Shown here: one piece after another, positions 18,005 through 27,556 of the stretch
How positions within the stretch are numbered: the stretch's first letter is position 1
How the letters are laid out: each line of letters begins with the position of its first letter
Assembly (NCBI RefSeq): GCF_000702825.1
Contig: NZ_JNKF01000013.1
Span: forward strand, 124,001-188,000
From: Prevotella sp. P6B1
Lineage (GTDB): Bacteria; Bacteroidota; Bacteroidia; Bacteroidales; Bacteroidaceae
Direction of reading: 5' to 3'
Length of the DNA stretch: 64,000 bases
The notes under the pieces: generated by a model
Told to the model about the DNA's origin: nothing
Database searches by the model: none
The model's input: only the letters and a program-made list of their open reading frames with translations
Made by a program: the position numbers and the translations under genes

Positions 18005-21000
18005 TTATTTTTTAGTTGTTGTACATTCATTGACCAGATAAACAATACTCATATAAGGAATACCCGTATTCGTTTCGAGACCAATCTCGCAAGTACGGCT
18101 ATTCGAGTAGCCTACCTCAATATGATTGGCCTCAATCTGTGGGCGAAGCTTGCGCAAGCCATACTTATTCAACTCGGGGAAAGTAAATCCACGATCGCCG
18201 GCAAAGCCGCAACAGCCCACACCCTCAGGCAGATATACCTGGGTTGAACACATCTTTGCCAGATTGATCAGATCGTCGGCCACACCCATCTGACGGGTAG
18301 AACAGGTGATATGCAGTGCGATAGGCCGATGGATAGGATGGAACTCCAATCGGGGCACCAGATACTTCATGATAAATTCAGCGGGTTCGTAGAGTTTCAT
18401 CTTATGCATCACCTTTTTCATACGGTGCAGACACGGGCTCTGCGCACAGAGAACCGGATACTTACCCTCTTCGGAGGCCTTCCACAGAGCAGCCTCAAGT
18501 TCGGCACTCTTACGGTCGGCAATATCGAGCATACCCTTCGACTCCCATATCTGACCGCAGCACATACGCTCCATGCCCTCTGGGAAGATGACCTCGTAGC
18601 CGGCCTTAGCCATCAGCTGGATCACCTCATCCACCAGGTCGTGAATCTTACCACCTCCCCTCGACTGTCCCATGGTCTGATTGATACAGCTGGGGAAGTA
18701 AACCACCTTGTATTCAGAGTGTTCTTCCTCCTTATGCGGAATTGACTTTTCAATAATAAATTGTGTCAGGTCGCTCTTCTTCGGCTGGCGATGCTTTTTC
18801 GGCATAGCGGTAGTCCATAGCGGCAGTCCCATCTTGTTCATGGTACGGCAGACGGTCGTCATCAGCGTAGGACCGAGGGTGACGTGGGCAGCATGCGCCA
18901 CATCGAGAACGACACGCAGTCCACTCTTGATACCCGCCATGTGGTTAGCGGCAAACTCGCCCAGCTTATAGCCCATCGGGCTCTCGTTCATATCCATCTG
19001 ACGAATCAGGTGGGTCAACTCACCCGTATTGATCTTCATCGGGCACGAGGTTGAACACAAGCCATCGGTAGCGCAGGTCTGGTCACCGTAATACTTATAT
19101 TGTTTCTTCAGCGTGGCCAAACGCACAAGATCGGAGCCCGTCTTGGTAAGATAACGGATTTCGCGCTGAACAGCAATACGCATACGGCTCGACAGTGTGA
19201 GTCCGCACGACATACAGTTCACCTCGCAGAAGCCGCACTCAATACACTTGTTGGCACGCTTCACCTGCTCGATAGTTTCCTTGGCTGTAGAGAGCGAAGC
19301 ATCCATCAGATAATGCCCACCATCAGGCACGCTGTCGAAATCGAAGTCAAGCACAGGCAACGGTTTCAGACACTTGATGAAACAATCGGGATCATCGTTG
19401 AAGATCACGCCCTGGTTCAGCAATCCATCCGGATCGAAGATAGCCTTCAGTTCCCGCATCACCTCATAAGCCTTCTCGCCCCACTCGTACTTCACGAATG
19501 GTGCCATATTACGACCTGTACCATGCTCAGCTTTCAGCGAACCGTCGTACCCCTCAACCACCAACTTAGCCACATCGCGCATCATCTCGGCATAGCGTGC
19601 CACCTCATGCTCATCGGCAAAGCTCTGGTTCAGGATAAAGTGGTAATTACCCTCAAAGGCGTGACCATAGATACAGGCATCGTCGTAGCCATGGTCGGCA
19701 ATGAGTTTCTGTAACTTCACCGTGGCCTCAGGTAGCGACTCGATAGGGAATGCCACATCCTCAATCAGGCATGAGGTGCCTACCGGACGGGTACCGCCTA
19801 CCGATGGGAAGATACCGCTTCGGATAGCCCAGTACTTGCCATACACAGCAGGATCTTCGGTAAACTCGGCTGGGATATAGAGTCGGAATGCGCCTAAGCA
19901 TGCCTTAATCTTCTCTATCTTCTGGAGCAGCTGCTCGTGGGTGATGCCCTTGGTCTCTGTCAGGATGGCGGTCAGGTTGTGATAGTCGCCTGGCTCCACG
20001 CCCTCTATCTTACCGGCATCCACATCCTGCTTGTACTGCAGATATACCGGATCATCTACAGATGATAGCGACTTATAGTCGAGCATCTCGGCACTCTTTA
20101 CCATCAGGTTCTCGGCACTCATCTCGATATCCTCATCGCCAGCCTGCAGTTTCTTCATGGCCACCACAGCCTCGCAACTCTCCTTCATGGTCAGGAAGTA
20201 AACCATGGCCGAAGCCTTGAACGGATAGTCCTTCAGCGTCTTCATCGTCACCTCCGAAAGGAAGGCGAGTGTACCCTCAGAACCAACCATCGAGTGGGCA
20301 ATGATGTCAAACGGGTCATCGTATGCCACCAGCGGACGCAGGTTCAATCCAGTCACATTCTTGATACTGTATTTCTTCGTGATACGGTCGGCCAGCTCCT
20401 GGTCGGCACGAACCTTATCACGCAGCGCCTCAATCTTCTGCAGGAATTCCGGATGCGACTTCCGGAAAGCCTCGCGACTCTTCTCATCGCCAGTATCCAG
20501 AACGGTACCGTCGGTCAGGATGATACGAGCCGAAATCAGCATGCGGTCGCTATTGGCATGCACGCCGCAGTTCATACCCGAAGCATTATTCACCACGATA
20601 CCACCTACCATCGCCGAGCCGATAGAAGCGGGATCTGGCGGGAACACACGCCCGAAAGGCTTCAATATCTGATTTACCCTTGCACCTACGATACCCGGTT
20701 GCAGCTTGATCGACTCCAGATTCTGCCCCAGCTCATACTGCTCCCAATGCTTACCAGCCACAATGAGCACCGAGTCGGTACAACTCTGTCCGCTCAGCGA
20801 TGTGCCTGCCGCACGGAAGGTGAACGGCAGCTGGTGCTGCTGGCACAACTTGACGATCTGCGATATTTCCTCCTCGCCATCGCTACGGATAATGACCTTC
20901 GGAATCTGACGATAGAAACTGGCATCGGTACCCCATCCTAAGGTACGAAGCTCATCGGTATAAATACGGTCTGAAGGCAAGAATTGCCGCAGTTCAGAAA

Positions 21001-21016
21001 GGAATTGTTTCAGCAT
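18005..21016 (-). CDS. FAD-linked oxidase/Fe-S oxidoreductase fusion (D-lactate/glycolate dehydrogenase type)
   Basis: This 1003-residue cytoplasmic or membrane-associated enzyme oxidises a 2-hydroxy acid. Residues ~1-530 form a PCMH-type FAD domain (PPDPASIGSAMVGGIVVNN) plus the FAD-oxidase C-terminal domain (KAEHGTGRNMAPFVK). A ferredoxin-like segment follows with CIECGFCEVNC and a second partial cluster CATDGLCSTSCP. The end has two CCG cysteine-rich modules (MCCGQIWESKG; GCCGFAGDRGF) like GlpC/LldE/GlcF. The architecture matches YdiJ/Dld-type D-lactate or D-2-hydroxyglutarate dehydrogenases. An LctP-family permease gene at 25036 supports lactate use. The exact substrate is inference. Confidence 0.88.
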   Translation of the reverse strand: MLKQFLSELRQFLPSDRIYTDELRTLGWGTDASFYRQIPKVIIRSDGEEEISQIVKLCQQHQLPFTFRAAGTSLSGQSCTDSVLIVAGKHWEQYELGQNLESIKLQPGIVGARVNQILKPFGRVFPPDPASIGSAMVGGIVVNNASGMNCGVHANSDRMLISARIILTDGTVLDTGDEKSREAFRKSHPEFLQKIEALRDKVRADQELADRITKKYSIKNVTGLNLRPLVAYDDPFDIIAHSMVGSEGTLAFLSEVTMKTLKDYPFKASAMVYFLTMKESCEAVVAMKKLQAGDEDIEMSAENLMVKSAEMLDYKSLSSVDDPVYLQYKQDVDAGKIEGVEPGDYHNLTAILTETKGITHEQLLQKIEKIKACLGAFRLYIPAEFTEDPAVYGKYWAIRSGIFPSVGGTRPVGTSCLIEDVAFPIESLPEATVKLQKLIADHGYDDACIYGHAFEGNYHFILNQSFADEHEVARYAEMMRDVAKLVVEGYDGSLKAEHGTGRNMAPFVKYEWGEKAYEVMRELKAIFDPDGLLNQGVIFNDDPDCFIKCLKPLPVLDFDFDSVPDGGHYLMDASLSTAKETIEQVKRANKCIECGFCEVNCMSCGLTLSSRMRIAVQREIRYLTKTGSDLVRLATLKKQYKYYGDQTCATDGLCSTSCPMKINTGELTHLIRQMDMNESPMGYKLGEFAANHMAGIKSGLRVVLDVAHAAHVTLGPTLMTTVCRTMNKMGLPLWTTAMPKKHRQPKKSDLTQFIIEKSIPHKEEEHSEYKVVYFPSCINQTMGQSRGGGKIHDLVDEVIQLMAKAGYEVIFPEGMERMCCGQIWESKGMLDIADRKSAELEAALWKASEEGKYPVLCAQSPCLHRMKKVMHKMKLYEPAEFIMKYLVPRLEFHPIHRPIALHITCSTRQMGVADDLINLAKMCSTQVYLPEGVGCCGFAGDRGFTFPELNKYGLRKLRPQIEANHIEVGYSNSRTCEIGLETNTGIPYMSIVYLVNECTTTKK

Positions 21017-21056
21017 AGGGCACGTAAGTATTTAGTTAGAATTTTAATTTTGTGAG

Positions 21057-21064
21057 CAAATATA
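21057..21064 (-). promoter_or_regulatory. -7 promoter box of the FAD/Fe-S dehydrogenase gene
   Basis: The minus strand reads TATATTTG followed by CTCAC, 40 bp upstream of the ATG at 21016, a good Bacteroidetes -7 box. Confidence 0.6.
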
Positions 21065-21106
21065 CAAAATTTTTTATTACCAATGCACAAATTAAGAAAA
21101 AAAACG

Positions 21107-21114
21107 TATCTTTG
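21107..21114 (+). promoter_or_regulatory. -7 promoter box of the VCBS-like/DUF3160/CapA operon
   Basis: TATCTTTG followed by CCCCC places transcription initiation near 21121. An ATG at 21125 would then be almost leaderless, which favours the ATG at 21140 as the start of the first gene. Confidence 0.6.
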
Positions 21115-21139
21115 CCCCCAATAAATGTCTAACGGCGTT

Positions 21140-21607
21140 ATGTACTATCGACTATTGCCCATACTAACCATGTGGTTTTGCGCCCTATGTTGTAATGCGC
21201 AGAACTTCGAACTGAAGAAAGAACACGACAGTCTGTTTTTCTTGAATGACTGGCGCCTGCCCTACCCCGTATATCAGTTCCAGACGGGCGATGTGGATGG
21301 CGACGGCCAACAGGATGCCATCGTAGGCGTAGTGAAAGGCACGCGATTCTATCCTGAAAAGGGGCGCCGTATCTTTATCTTCAAATCCGTGAATGGTAAG
21401 GCACGCCCCCTGTGGCTCGGCTCAAAGCTGGGCGGCATACTCGAGGACTTCCGCTATGTCGATGGGAAGATACGAGCCATAGAGAAGACAACCGACGAGC
21501 ACTATGTTGTATCCGACTATCATTGGGGCGGCTTCGGCATGGTTTTCGACCACTATATCGTAAAAGGAGTAAACAAAGAAACAGCAATAAGTACCTTCAA
21601 TCAATGA
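21140..21607 (+). CDS. Small secreted protein with a VCBS/FG-GAP-like calcium motif
   Basis: This is a 155-residue protein of unknown function. I chose the ATG at 21140 rather than 21125 because the promoter's expected start site is near 21121. The signal peptide (LPILTMWFCALCCNAQ) is followed by a single DxDxDG-type loop, GDVDGDGQQDAIVG, as in VCBS/FG-GAP repeats. The rest is beta-rich with aromatic residues. Its TGA overlaps the ATG of the DUF3160 lipoprotein gene (ATGA), which indicates translational coupling. It probably works with its two downstream neighbours at the envelope; no enzymatic motif is visible. Confidence 0.7.
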   Translation: MYYRLLPILTMWFCALCCNAQNFELKKEHDSLFFLNDWRLPYPVYQFQTGDVDGDGQQDAIVGVVKGTRFYPEKGRRIFIFKSVNGKARPLWLGSKLGGILEDFRYVDGKIRAIEKTTDEHYVVSDYHWGGFGMVFDHYIVKGVNKETAISTFNQ

Positions 21608-24063
21608 AAAGTAAAGTATTCGTATGGGTATGTGTGGCAGGCTTGATAGCCGGCTGCAGTCAGAAACAGAATGTAGTCATGCCAGTATCGACCATTGATG
21701 CCGAGAAACTGGGCGACAGTATCGATTATAACATGGACGTAAGCGGGCTGAACCTCAGCGATGTGCGCCTGCTACGTAACGCACCTGCAGCACAGAGGGG
21801 CTATCCCTTCAAGGACTCATATCTGCGAGGCATCTACGAAACCACCTCTTGGTACGACTCGTTGGTTTGGAAATTCGATGAGAAGATGCCTGATGTCAAG
21901 TGCAAACAGAACGAAAGCTGGCGAGATGCCTATATGCGCACCATCGACGAGCAGCAGCTCATCAGCTATACCGATGAAGAGAAGAACTTTATCCAGCGAC
22001 TGAAAGACCGCGAGGACGAGTTGGCCAAGCAGAACTTTGAAGTAGGCGAAGGCTTATTGGTGAACATGGCGAACCTGCTGAACCCGAAGCAGTTGAAAGA
22101 TTTTGACTCCACACTCTGTCAGAAGCTCGGTGAGGAAGGATTTGCCATTGTACCGTCGAACCACGCACAACTGTTCCATATCTACGAGCAGAACGACTAC
22201 AACAACTTTCCCAACTTCGTTACTACCGACCTCTATCTGCAGCTCTATCATCTGTATATCGACTGTATGTTTCGCGAACTGGAGGAATACCAGTTACTGC
22301 CTTTGATGACGGCATTCACACAGGATATGAAGGAGGCGCTGACCACTATCATCCGTCATGCCAATGGCGATGCAGAGACCATCCGTATCGCAGGTCGTAA
22401 CATCCAGTTCTTCGATGTGGCCCTGCACTTATTTACTGGTCAGCCGGTTGCCAATGCATCACTCAACCGCACAGTGGCCGAAGAGGTGAACCATTGCATA
22501 GAGGCCACAAATGCCCGTAGCGGCATGCTGATGGATTACATGGGCGACGTGAATTTTCCATACAGTCTGTTCCGTGCTCGTGGACACTACACCCGCAACG
22601 ATGCGCTGAAGCGCTACTTCCGAGGCATGATGTGGTTACAGTCGGCCCCCATGGGTATGGATCACGATACCGAAGTAAAGCAAGCGGTGCAGATGGCTTA
22701 TATGCTGAAACAGAATAAGAACATGCGCCAGAAGTACGACCAGATAAACGAGTTGATAACCCTGCTGATGGGACAACCTGACAATCTGAGTCTGCCACAG
22801 GTCTTGGCCGAAGTCGATAAGACAGGTATGGCAATGGAGAAACTCCTGAACGACGATCAGGCGATGAAGGCTATCACAGACAAGCTGAACGACATCGGCA
22901 ACAAGCAGACCCGTATCCGTCCGAAATACGAGAAGACCAGTCATAATAAGATATGTGTGATGCCACAGCGCTATCAGCCCGATGCCGAGGTGTTACAGGA
23001 GATGGTTGACTATCAGAACTGTCCGCCCCAGCGTGCCACCCCAAAGGGACTCGATGTGATGGCAGCCATGGGTGTCACGGCTGCCGAACAGATCCTGAAG
23101 GAAGAAAAGACCGACTGGAAGTTCCTGCTGCCCACCCTCGACAAGATGAAGAGCCGTATGGGTGAGATCAACTGGCAGGAAACCATCGCCACCCAATGGA
23201 TGGCCACCCTGAAAGATATGTGTGTAGCCAATGCCGCAACAATCAACTCGGAGAATACGCAAGCCACCGCCCTGCCTTACTTTATGCAGAATCCCGCCTG
23301 GGGCAAGAAAGACCTGAATGCCGCCTTGGCCTCGTGGGCAGAGCTGAAACACGACGCAATCCTCTACGCCAAACAGCCAATGGGTGCCGAATGCGGTGGT
23401 GGCGAAAATGTGCCCGATCCTGTCGTCAAGGGCTACGTGGAACCCAACGTCAAGTTCTGGCAGAAAGCCGCCGACCTGTTAAAGAATACCGCTAAGCTAC
23501 TGGAGGATCAGCACATGATGACGGAGAAGATACAAACCGTAACCGAACGTATCAGCGACGAAGTGACTTTCCTGCTACGTGCAAGCGAGAAGGAACTGGC
23601 TGGTCAGGAACTCACCGACGAGGAGTACGACCAGATAGGCTATATCGGCGCCGTCTTCGAGAATATCTCACTTGAACTGCTCCGCTCGCCCGATCATGAG
23701 CTGTACGGCTGGACCGATATAGAGGGAGCCGACCGCAAGGTGGCAATCGTAGCCGATGTATATACAGCCAATGCCGACAACAACGACAAGAAATCCATCC
23801 TCTTCGAGGGAGTAGGCGATGCCGACGAAATCTACGTCGTGGTGGAGATTGGCGGCTATTTGTATCTGACTCGTGGCGCAGTGCTGAGTTATCGCGAGTT
23901 TATCCAGCCCATCAACGAGCCTCGTCTGACCGACGAGGAGTGGCAACAGCAACTGGGAAAGAACCCACGCAAGGGTACACCCGAATGGATGAAACGTATC
24001 ATCGTGCCACTCAACAAGAAGCCACAACCCAATGAAGAGGTATTTTATAGCTCTGGTTGTTAG
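21604..24063 (+). CDS. YARHG / DUF3160 lipoprotein
   Basis: This is an 819-residue lipoprotein. The start at 21604 is set by the ATGA overlap with the preceding gene and by the lipobox GLIAGCSQ directly after it; the open frame extends further upstream but without a signal. A YARHG-like segment (LRNAPAAQRGYPFKDSYLRG) is followed by the long, mostly helical DUF3160 domain, whose recognisable C-terminal part includes ECGGGENVPDPVVKGYVEPN and an IVADVYT segment. DUF3160 has no established activity. The last 32 bp overlap the start of the CapA-like gene, so the three genes form a tight operon. Confidence 0.82.
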   Translation: MKSKVFVWVCVAGLIAGCSQKQNVVMPVSTIDAEKLGDSIDYNMDVSGLNLSDVRLLRNAPAAQRGYPFKDSYLRGIYETTSWYDSLVWKFDEKMPDVKCKQNESWRDAYMRTIDEQQLISYTDEEKNFIQRLKDREDELAKQNFEVGEGLLVNMANLLNPKQLKDFDSTLCQKLGEEGFAIVPSNHAQLFHIYEQNDYNNFPNFVTTDLYLQLYHLYIDCMFRELEEYQLLPLMTAFTQDMKEALTTIIRHANGDAETIRIAGRNIQFFDVALHLFTGQPVANASLNRTVAEEVNHCIEATNARSGMLMDYMGDVNFPYSLFRARGHYTRNDALKRYFRGMMWLQSAPMGMDHDTEVKQAVQMAYMLKQNKNMRQKYDQINELITLLMGQPDNLSLPQVLAEVDKTGMAMEKLLNDDQAMKAITDKLNDIGNKQTRIRPKYEKTSHNKICVMPQRYQPDAEVLQEMVDYQNCPPQRATPKGLDVMAAMGVTAAEQILKEEKTDWKFLLPTLDKMKSRMGEINWQETIATQWMATLKDMCVANAATINSENTQATALPYFMQNPAWGKKDLNAALASWAELKHDAILYAKQPMGAECGGGENVPDPVVKGYVEPNVKFWQKAADLLKNTAKLLEDQHMMTEKIQTVTERISDEVTFLLRASEKELAGQELTDEEYDQIGYIGAVFENISLELLRSPDHELYGWTDIEGADRKVAIVADVYTANADNNDKKSILFEGVGDADEIYVVVEIGGYLYLTRGAVLSYREFIQPINEPRLTDEEWQQQLGKNPRKGTPEWMKRIIVPLNKKPQPNEEVFYSSGC

Positions 24064-24946
24064 TATACTGAGTGTACCGGCCTTGGGTGCCGACACACTT
24101 AGCATCGTATTCACAGGCGACATCCTGCTCGACCGCGGGGTGCGACGAGTGATTGAGAGAAAAGGCATCGACCATCTGTTTTCCAAAAGCATCGACTCCT
24201 TGTTCCAGTCGTCACAGGTGGTGGTGGGCAATCTGGAGTGTCCGACAACCAAACGGATTGCTCCCGTACAGAAACTATTCATCTTCCGTAGCGAACCCGA
24301 ATGGCTCGAAGCCCTCCACCAGCATGGCATCACCCACCTGAACCTGGCCAACAACCACAGTATCGACCAAGGACGCGAGGGCCTGATGGACACCCGCCGC
24401 CACATCATTGAGACCGGCATGGTGCCGATAGGTGCCGGTCGCAACATGTCAGAGGCCGCAGAACCCGTTCTGCTGGCATCGAGTCCACGCAAAGTATGGC
24501 TGATATCCTCGCTCCGTCTGGCACTCGAAAACTACGCCTATCTGCCCGACAAGCCCTGCGTGAGTCAGGAACCGATGGACTCGCTGCTCAATCGGGTACA
24601 CCGCTTGCGCCAATCCGACTCGACTGCCGTCATCATCGTTTCGCTACACTGGGGCGGCGAACATACGCTGAACCCCATCAACCGACAGCGGTGGGATGCC
24701 CACCAGCTGATACGTGCCGGTGCCGATGCGCTGATCTGTCATCACACCCACACCCTGCAGAGCATCGAGGAGTTCCAAGGCAAAAAGATATACTACAGCA
24801 TCGGCAATTTCATCTTCGACCTATCCAAACCACTCAACACCAAAGGCTGTGTTGTCAGACTGAAAGTGACGCCTCACAAAGTAGAAACAGAGACCATTCC
24901 TATCGAAATTCGCAACTGCATACCAACAATCGAAGGCCATTTTTGA
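24032..24946 (+). CDS. CapA/PgsA-family metallophosphoesterase-like protein
   Basis: This 304-residue exported protein has a short signal peptide (ALVVSILSVPALGAD). The CapA-type calcineurin-like fold is recognisable from FTGDILLDRGV, VVGNLECP, HLNLANNHSIDQG, VSLHWGGEH, CHHTHTLQSIE and YYSIGNFIFD. CapA/PgsAA homologues take part in poly-gamma-glutamate or capsule assembly, but most Bacteroidales members are uncharacterised and no pgsB/pgsC homologue is nearby. A biosynthetic role is therefore not assumed. The gene starts inside the DUF3160 gene (32-bp overlap) and is probably translationally coupled to it. Confidence 0.85.
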   Translation: MKRYFIALVVSILSVPALGADTLSIVFTGDILLDRGVRRVIERKGIDHLFSKSIDSLFQSSQVVVGNLECPTTKRIAPVQKLFIFRSEPEWLEALHQHGITHLNLANNHSIDQGREGLMDTRRHIIETGMVPIGAGRNMSEAAEPVLLASSPRKVWLISSLRLALENYAYLPDKPCVSQEPMDSLLNRVHRLRQSDSTAVIIVSLHWGGEHTLNPINRQRWDAHQLIRAGADALICHHTHTLQSIEEFQGKKIYYSIGNFIFDLSKPLNTKGCVVRLKVTPHKVETETIPIEIRNCIPTIEGHF

Positions 24947-24987
24947 TTTTTTCACTAAAATATTGAATATGATTTAAGAATATTTCG

Positions 24988-24995
24988 TATATTTG
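24988..24995 (+). promoter_or_regulatory. -7 promoter box of lctP-like gene
   Basis: TATATTTG followed by TCCGC lies 40 bp upstream of the permease ATG, matching TAnnTTTG. Confidence 0.6.
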
Positions 24996-25035
24996 TCCGC
25001 AGAACTTATATATTTAAAACGAATAACTAAAACCT

Positions 25036-26637
25036 ATGGCAGCAATTGTATCTGTTATCCCTATTATTCTGCTCTTCGTATTAATGATGGGTCTCAAGAT
25101 GTCAGGCTGGAAGAGCGCGTTAATCACACTGATAGTAACCATCCTGCTGGCAGTACTTGTTGCTCCGTCGATGGGCATCGTTCCTGAAAAATACTCGGGC
25201 ACATCCATCTATGGCATCACCTTCTGGTCAGTGGTCGAGGGCTGTCTCAAGGCTTGTTTCCCCATTATCCTGATTATCATCTGTGCGATTTTCAGCTATA
25301 ATATTCTGGTGGAGACCAAGGAAATTGAGACCATCAAGACCCAGTTTATCCAACTGACCAGCGACAAGGGTCTGCTGGTACTGTTGCTCACATGGGGCTT
25401 TGGCGGAGTGCTCGAAGGTATGGCCGGATTCGGAACAGCCGTGGCAATTCCCGCTGCCATTCTGATCGGATTGGGCTTCAAGCCGATGTTCTCAGCCGTT
25501 ATCTGTCTGGTAGCCAATACGGTAGCCGTAGGTTTCGGTGCCGTAGGTCTGCCTGCCACCACTCTGGCCAATCAGGTAGCCGATGGAACCGCTTCGCCCG
25601 AGATGCTGTGCGAGGTGGCCACCTTTATCATCCTGCAGCTCTCGCTGATGTTCTACATCACGCCGTTCCTTATCCTGATGATGACCGACCGCACCAAGGT
25701 GATGAAGAATATCACGCTGGCACTGTTTGTAGGCACATTCTCTATCCTCGTACAGTTCTGCTGTGCCCACTTCTTAGGTCCCGAAACACCAGCCATCTTA
25801 GGTTCGGTAGCGGCTATCATCGCCATGCTCATCTACAACAAGCTGTTTATCCGTGATGAGAATCCTAACGACGAGGTACATATTGAGAAGAAGAAGTTCG
25901 GCATCGCCAAGACGCTGAAAGCTTGGAGTGTGTACGGTCTGATTATCTTCTTCATCCTGATTTCAAGTAAGATTGTACCAGCTATGAACGAGTTGCTCAA
26001 ATCCACGCTGGTCACCAAGTTTGATATCCCCGTGATTGGCAACACCTTCTCGTTCGGCTGGCTATCGAATGCCGGACTGATGATATTCCTCGGCGCCATG
26101 ATTGGCGGTCTGATTCAGGGACTGAGTTTCGGCAAGCTGATGAAGATGCTGGCCAAAACCACCATCAACCTGCAGAAGACAGCTATCACCATCTGCTGTC
26201 TGGTAGCACTGGCCATGCTGATGAACAATACCGGTATGACGCTGGCCATCGCCACTGGTCTGGTAGCTTTGACGGGTGTAGCTTTCCCATTCTTCGCCCC
26301 ACTCATCGGTTCTATCGGCACCTTCGTCACAGGCTCGGCTACATCGGCCAACATTCTGTTCGGCAAGCTGCAGGCTGCTGCCGCTGGTCAGTTAGGGCTG
26401 GTCAACGATGCCCAATTCTTCGGTGTGAGTGGTAACGAAACCAACTGGCTGGCTGCTGCCAACTGTGCCGGTAGTGAGGGAGGTAAGCTGCTGTCTCCAC
26501 AAAGTATCGCCATCGCTACCGCAGCATGTGATATGGAGGGGCAGGATGGCGACATTATGCGTAAGACCATGCCGTTCGCTATCTTCTGGATATTGATGAA
26601 CGGCCTGATGGTATTCCTCGGACTACACGTTATTTAG
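25036..26637 (+). CDS. lctP: L-lactate permease (LctP) family transporter
   Basis: This 533-residue integral membrane protein has about 13 hydrophobic segments. Conserved LctP features include GFGGVLEGMAGFGTAVAIPAA, the helix pair around VANTVAVGFGAVG, GSATSANILFGKLQ and SVSGNETNW-like FGVSGNETNW. The family takes up lactate, and in some cases glycolate or other 2-hydroxy acids, with protons. Together with the FAD/Fe-S dehydrogenase at 18005-21016 it suggests a lactate uptake and oxidation route. Its 3' end overlaps the convergent downstream gene by 8 bp. Substrate assignment rests on family knowledge. Confidence 0.85.
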   Translation: MAAIVSVIPIILLFVLMMGLKMSGWKSALITLIVTILLAVLVAPSMGIVPEKYSGTSIYGITFWSVVEGCLKACFPIILIIICAIFSYNILVETKEIETIKTQFIQLTSDKGLLVLLLTWGFGGVLEGMAGFGTAVAIPAAILIGLGFKPMFSAVICLVANTVAVGFGAVGLPATTLANQVADGTASPEMLCEVATFIILQLSLMFYITPFLILMMTDRTKVMKNITLALFVGTFSILVQFCCAHFLGPETPAILGSVAAIIAMLIYNKLFIRDENPNDEVHIEKKKFGIAKTLKAWSVYGLIIFFILISSKIVPAMNELLKSTLVTKFDIPVIGNTFSFGWLSNAGLMIFLGAMIGGLIQGLSFGKLMKMLAKTTINLQKTAITICCLVALAMLMNNTGMTLAIATGLVALTGVAFPFFAPLIGSIGTFVTGSATSANILFGKLQAAAAGQLGLVNDAQFFGVSGNETNWLAAANCAGSEGGKLLSPQSIAIATAACDMEGQDGDIMRKTMPFAIFWILMNGLMVFLGLHVI

Positions 26638-27430
26638 CCGGTTTCAGATACCAGCGAACCGTCCAATCAAGCGATTCACCGGGAGCCAAGGTTGTGTATG
26701 CACCTTGGCTCTCGATTTCTATATACGTCTTGCCACGGTTCACGTAAACCTGAATCTCAGCTTCGTTGGGTGCAGGCTGTCCGGCTTGCAGATCGGCAAA
26801 CTTCTTGGTCAGCACCAGCCCGTTGTTCTTGTAACTCAGCCATCCCTTACCATCAGCGTTTATCTTTCGGTTCTCGGGCGCTTCATCGGCCTGATAGCAT
26901 ACCACGCCATCCTTCTGTTCAAACTTCAGCAGCCCGGCAGGCGTGATACTCTCTAATGGAGCATCAAAGAAAATGACGCCCTCGTTGGGCACACGGGTAA
27001 TCTCCCATGGAGCTACCTTGCGTTCCTCGTCGCTCTCGTTGATAATCGAATAGGTTATCACAATGGCGCCATCCTTCGCATCGGTACTGAAGTCCTTACG
27101 GATGCGGTACTTGAGTTTCTCGGATACAGGACTGGTCATCACCAGGTGTCCGTCCTTCTCTACCACCTCGTAGTTACCCTTGTCAATTTCGGGTACAGGC
27201 GGCCAGTACCACTCCTTCTGCGGACTGGTCCAGAAGGTGCTGCCGAACGATTCCGGCCAGCGCAACTGGGAAATCACTTCCTTGTCCTGATACTTGAGCG
27301 ACAGTATCTTCGCACCCTTCTCGGGGTTGATGGTCATCGTCACGTCGCCCACTTTCACTTCTCTGTTCTGTGCCATCACGGCCGATGACATCAGCATCGC
27401 CATGGCGGATAGTAATACAGTTCGTTTCAT
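26630..27430 (-). CDS. Secreted DUF4380-like (galactose-mutarotase-fold) protein
   Basis: This 266-residue protein has a signal peptide ending near SAVMAQ. The body is all-beta, resembling the DUF4380 / aldose-epimerase-like sandwich: NPEKGAKILSLKYQDKEV, PPVPEIDKGNY, APWEITRVPNEG and GESLDWTVRWYL. I recognise the overall pattern but not a defined activity. Related folds bind or epimerise sugars. It overlaps the lctP stop by 8 bp in convergent orientation and has no operon partner. Function unknown; sugar binding is inference. Confidence 0.6.
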   Translation of the reverse strand: MKRTVLLSAMAMLMSSAVMAQNREVKVGDVTMTINPEKGAKILSLKYQDKEVISQLRWPESFGSTFWTSPQKEWYWPPVPEIDKGNYEVVEKDGHLVMTSPVSEKLKYRIRKDFSTDAKDGAIVITYSIINESDEERKVAPWEITRVPNEGVIFFDAPLESITPAGLLKFEQKDGVVCYQADEAPENRKINADGKGWLSYKNNGLVLTKKFADLQAGQPAPNEAEIQVYVNRGKTYIEIESQGAYTTLAPGESLDWTVRWYLKPAK

Positions 27431-27516
27431 ACTTATAGTTGATAGTGCTATTTTTGATGTTAGACGTATACAGAGGTCAAAAGTTAAGTCGCATTATACT
27501 TCGTTAACGTTAGTTC

Positions 27517-27548
27517 TTTTGTTTTATGCTCGCTTAATCGTACCTTTG
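27517..27548 (+). promoter_or_regulatory. Promoter of the MFS gene (-33 TTTTG, -7 TACCTTTG)
   Basis: TTTTG at 27517-27521 and TACCTTTG at 27541-27548 are 19 nt apart, close to the ideal Bacteroidetes promoter. The ATG at 27557 is only 8 nt after the -7 box, so the leader is extremely short. Confidence 0.6.
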
Positions 27549-27556
27549 CACCCACA

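Noticed and set aside
21412..21603. N-terminal extension of the DUF3160 protein
   Set aside because: The open frame begins upstream inside the small VCBS-like gene, but the lipoprotein signal starts exactly at the ATG at 21604 that overlaps the previous stop.
24032..24946. A poly-gamma-glutamate capsule operon
   Set aside because: Only the CapA-like protein is present; no pgsB or pgsC homologue is adjacent.
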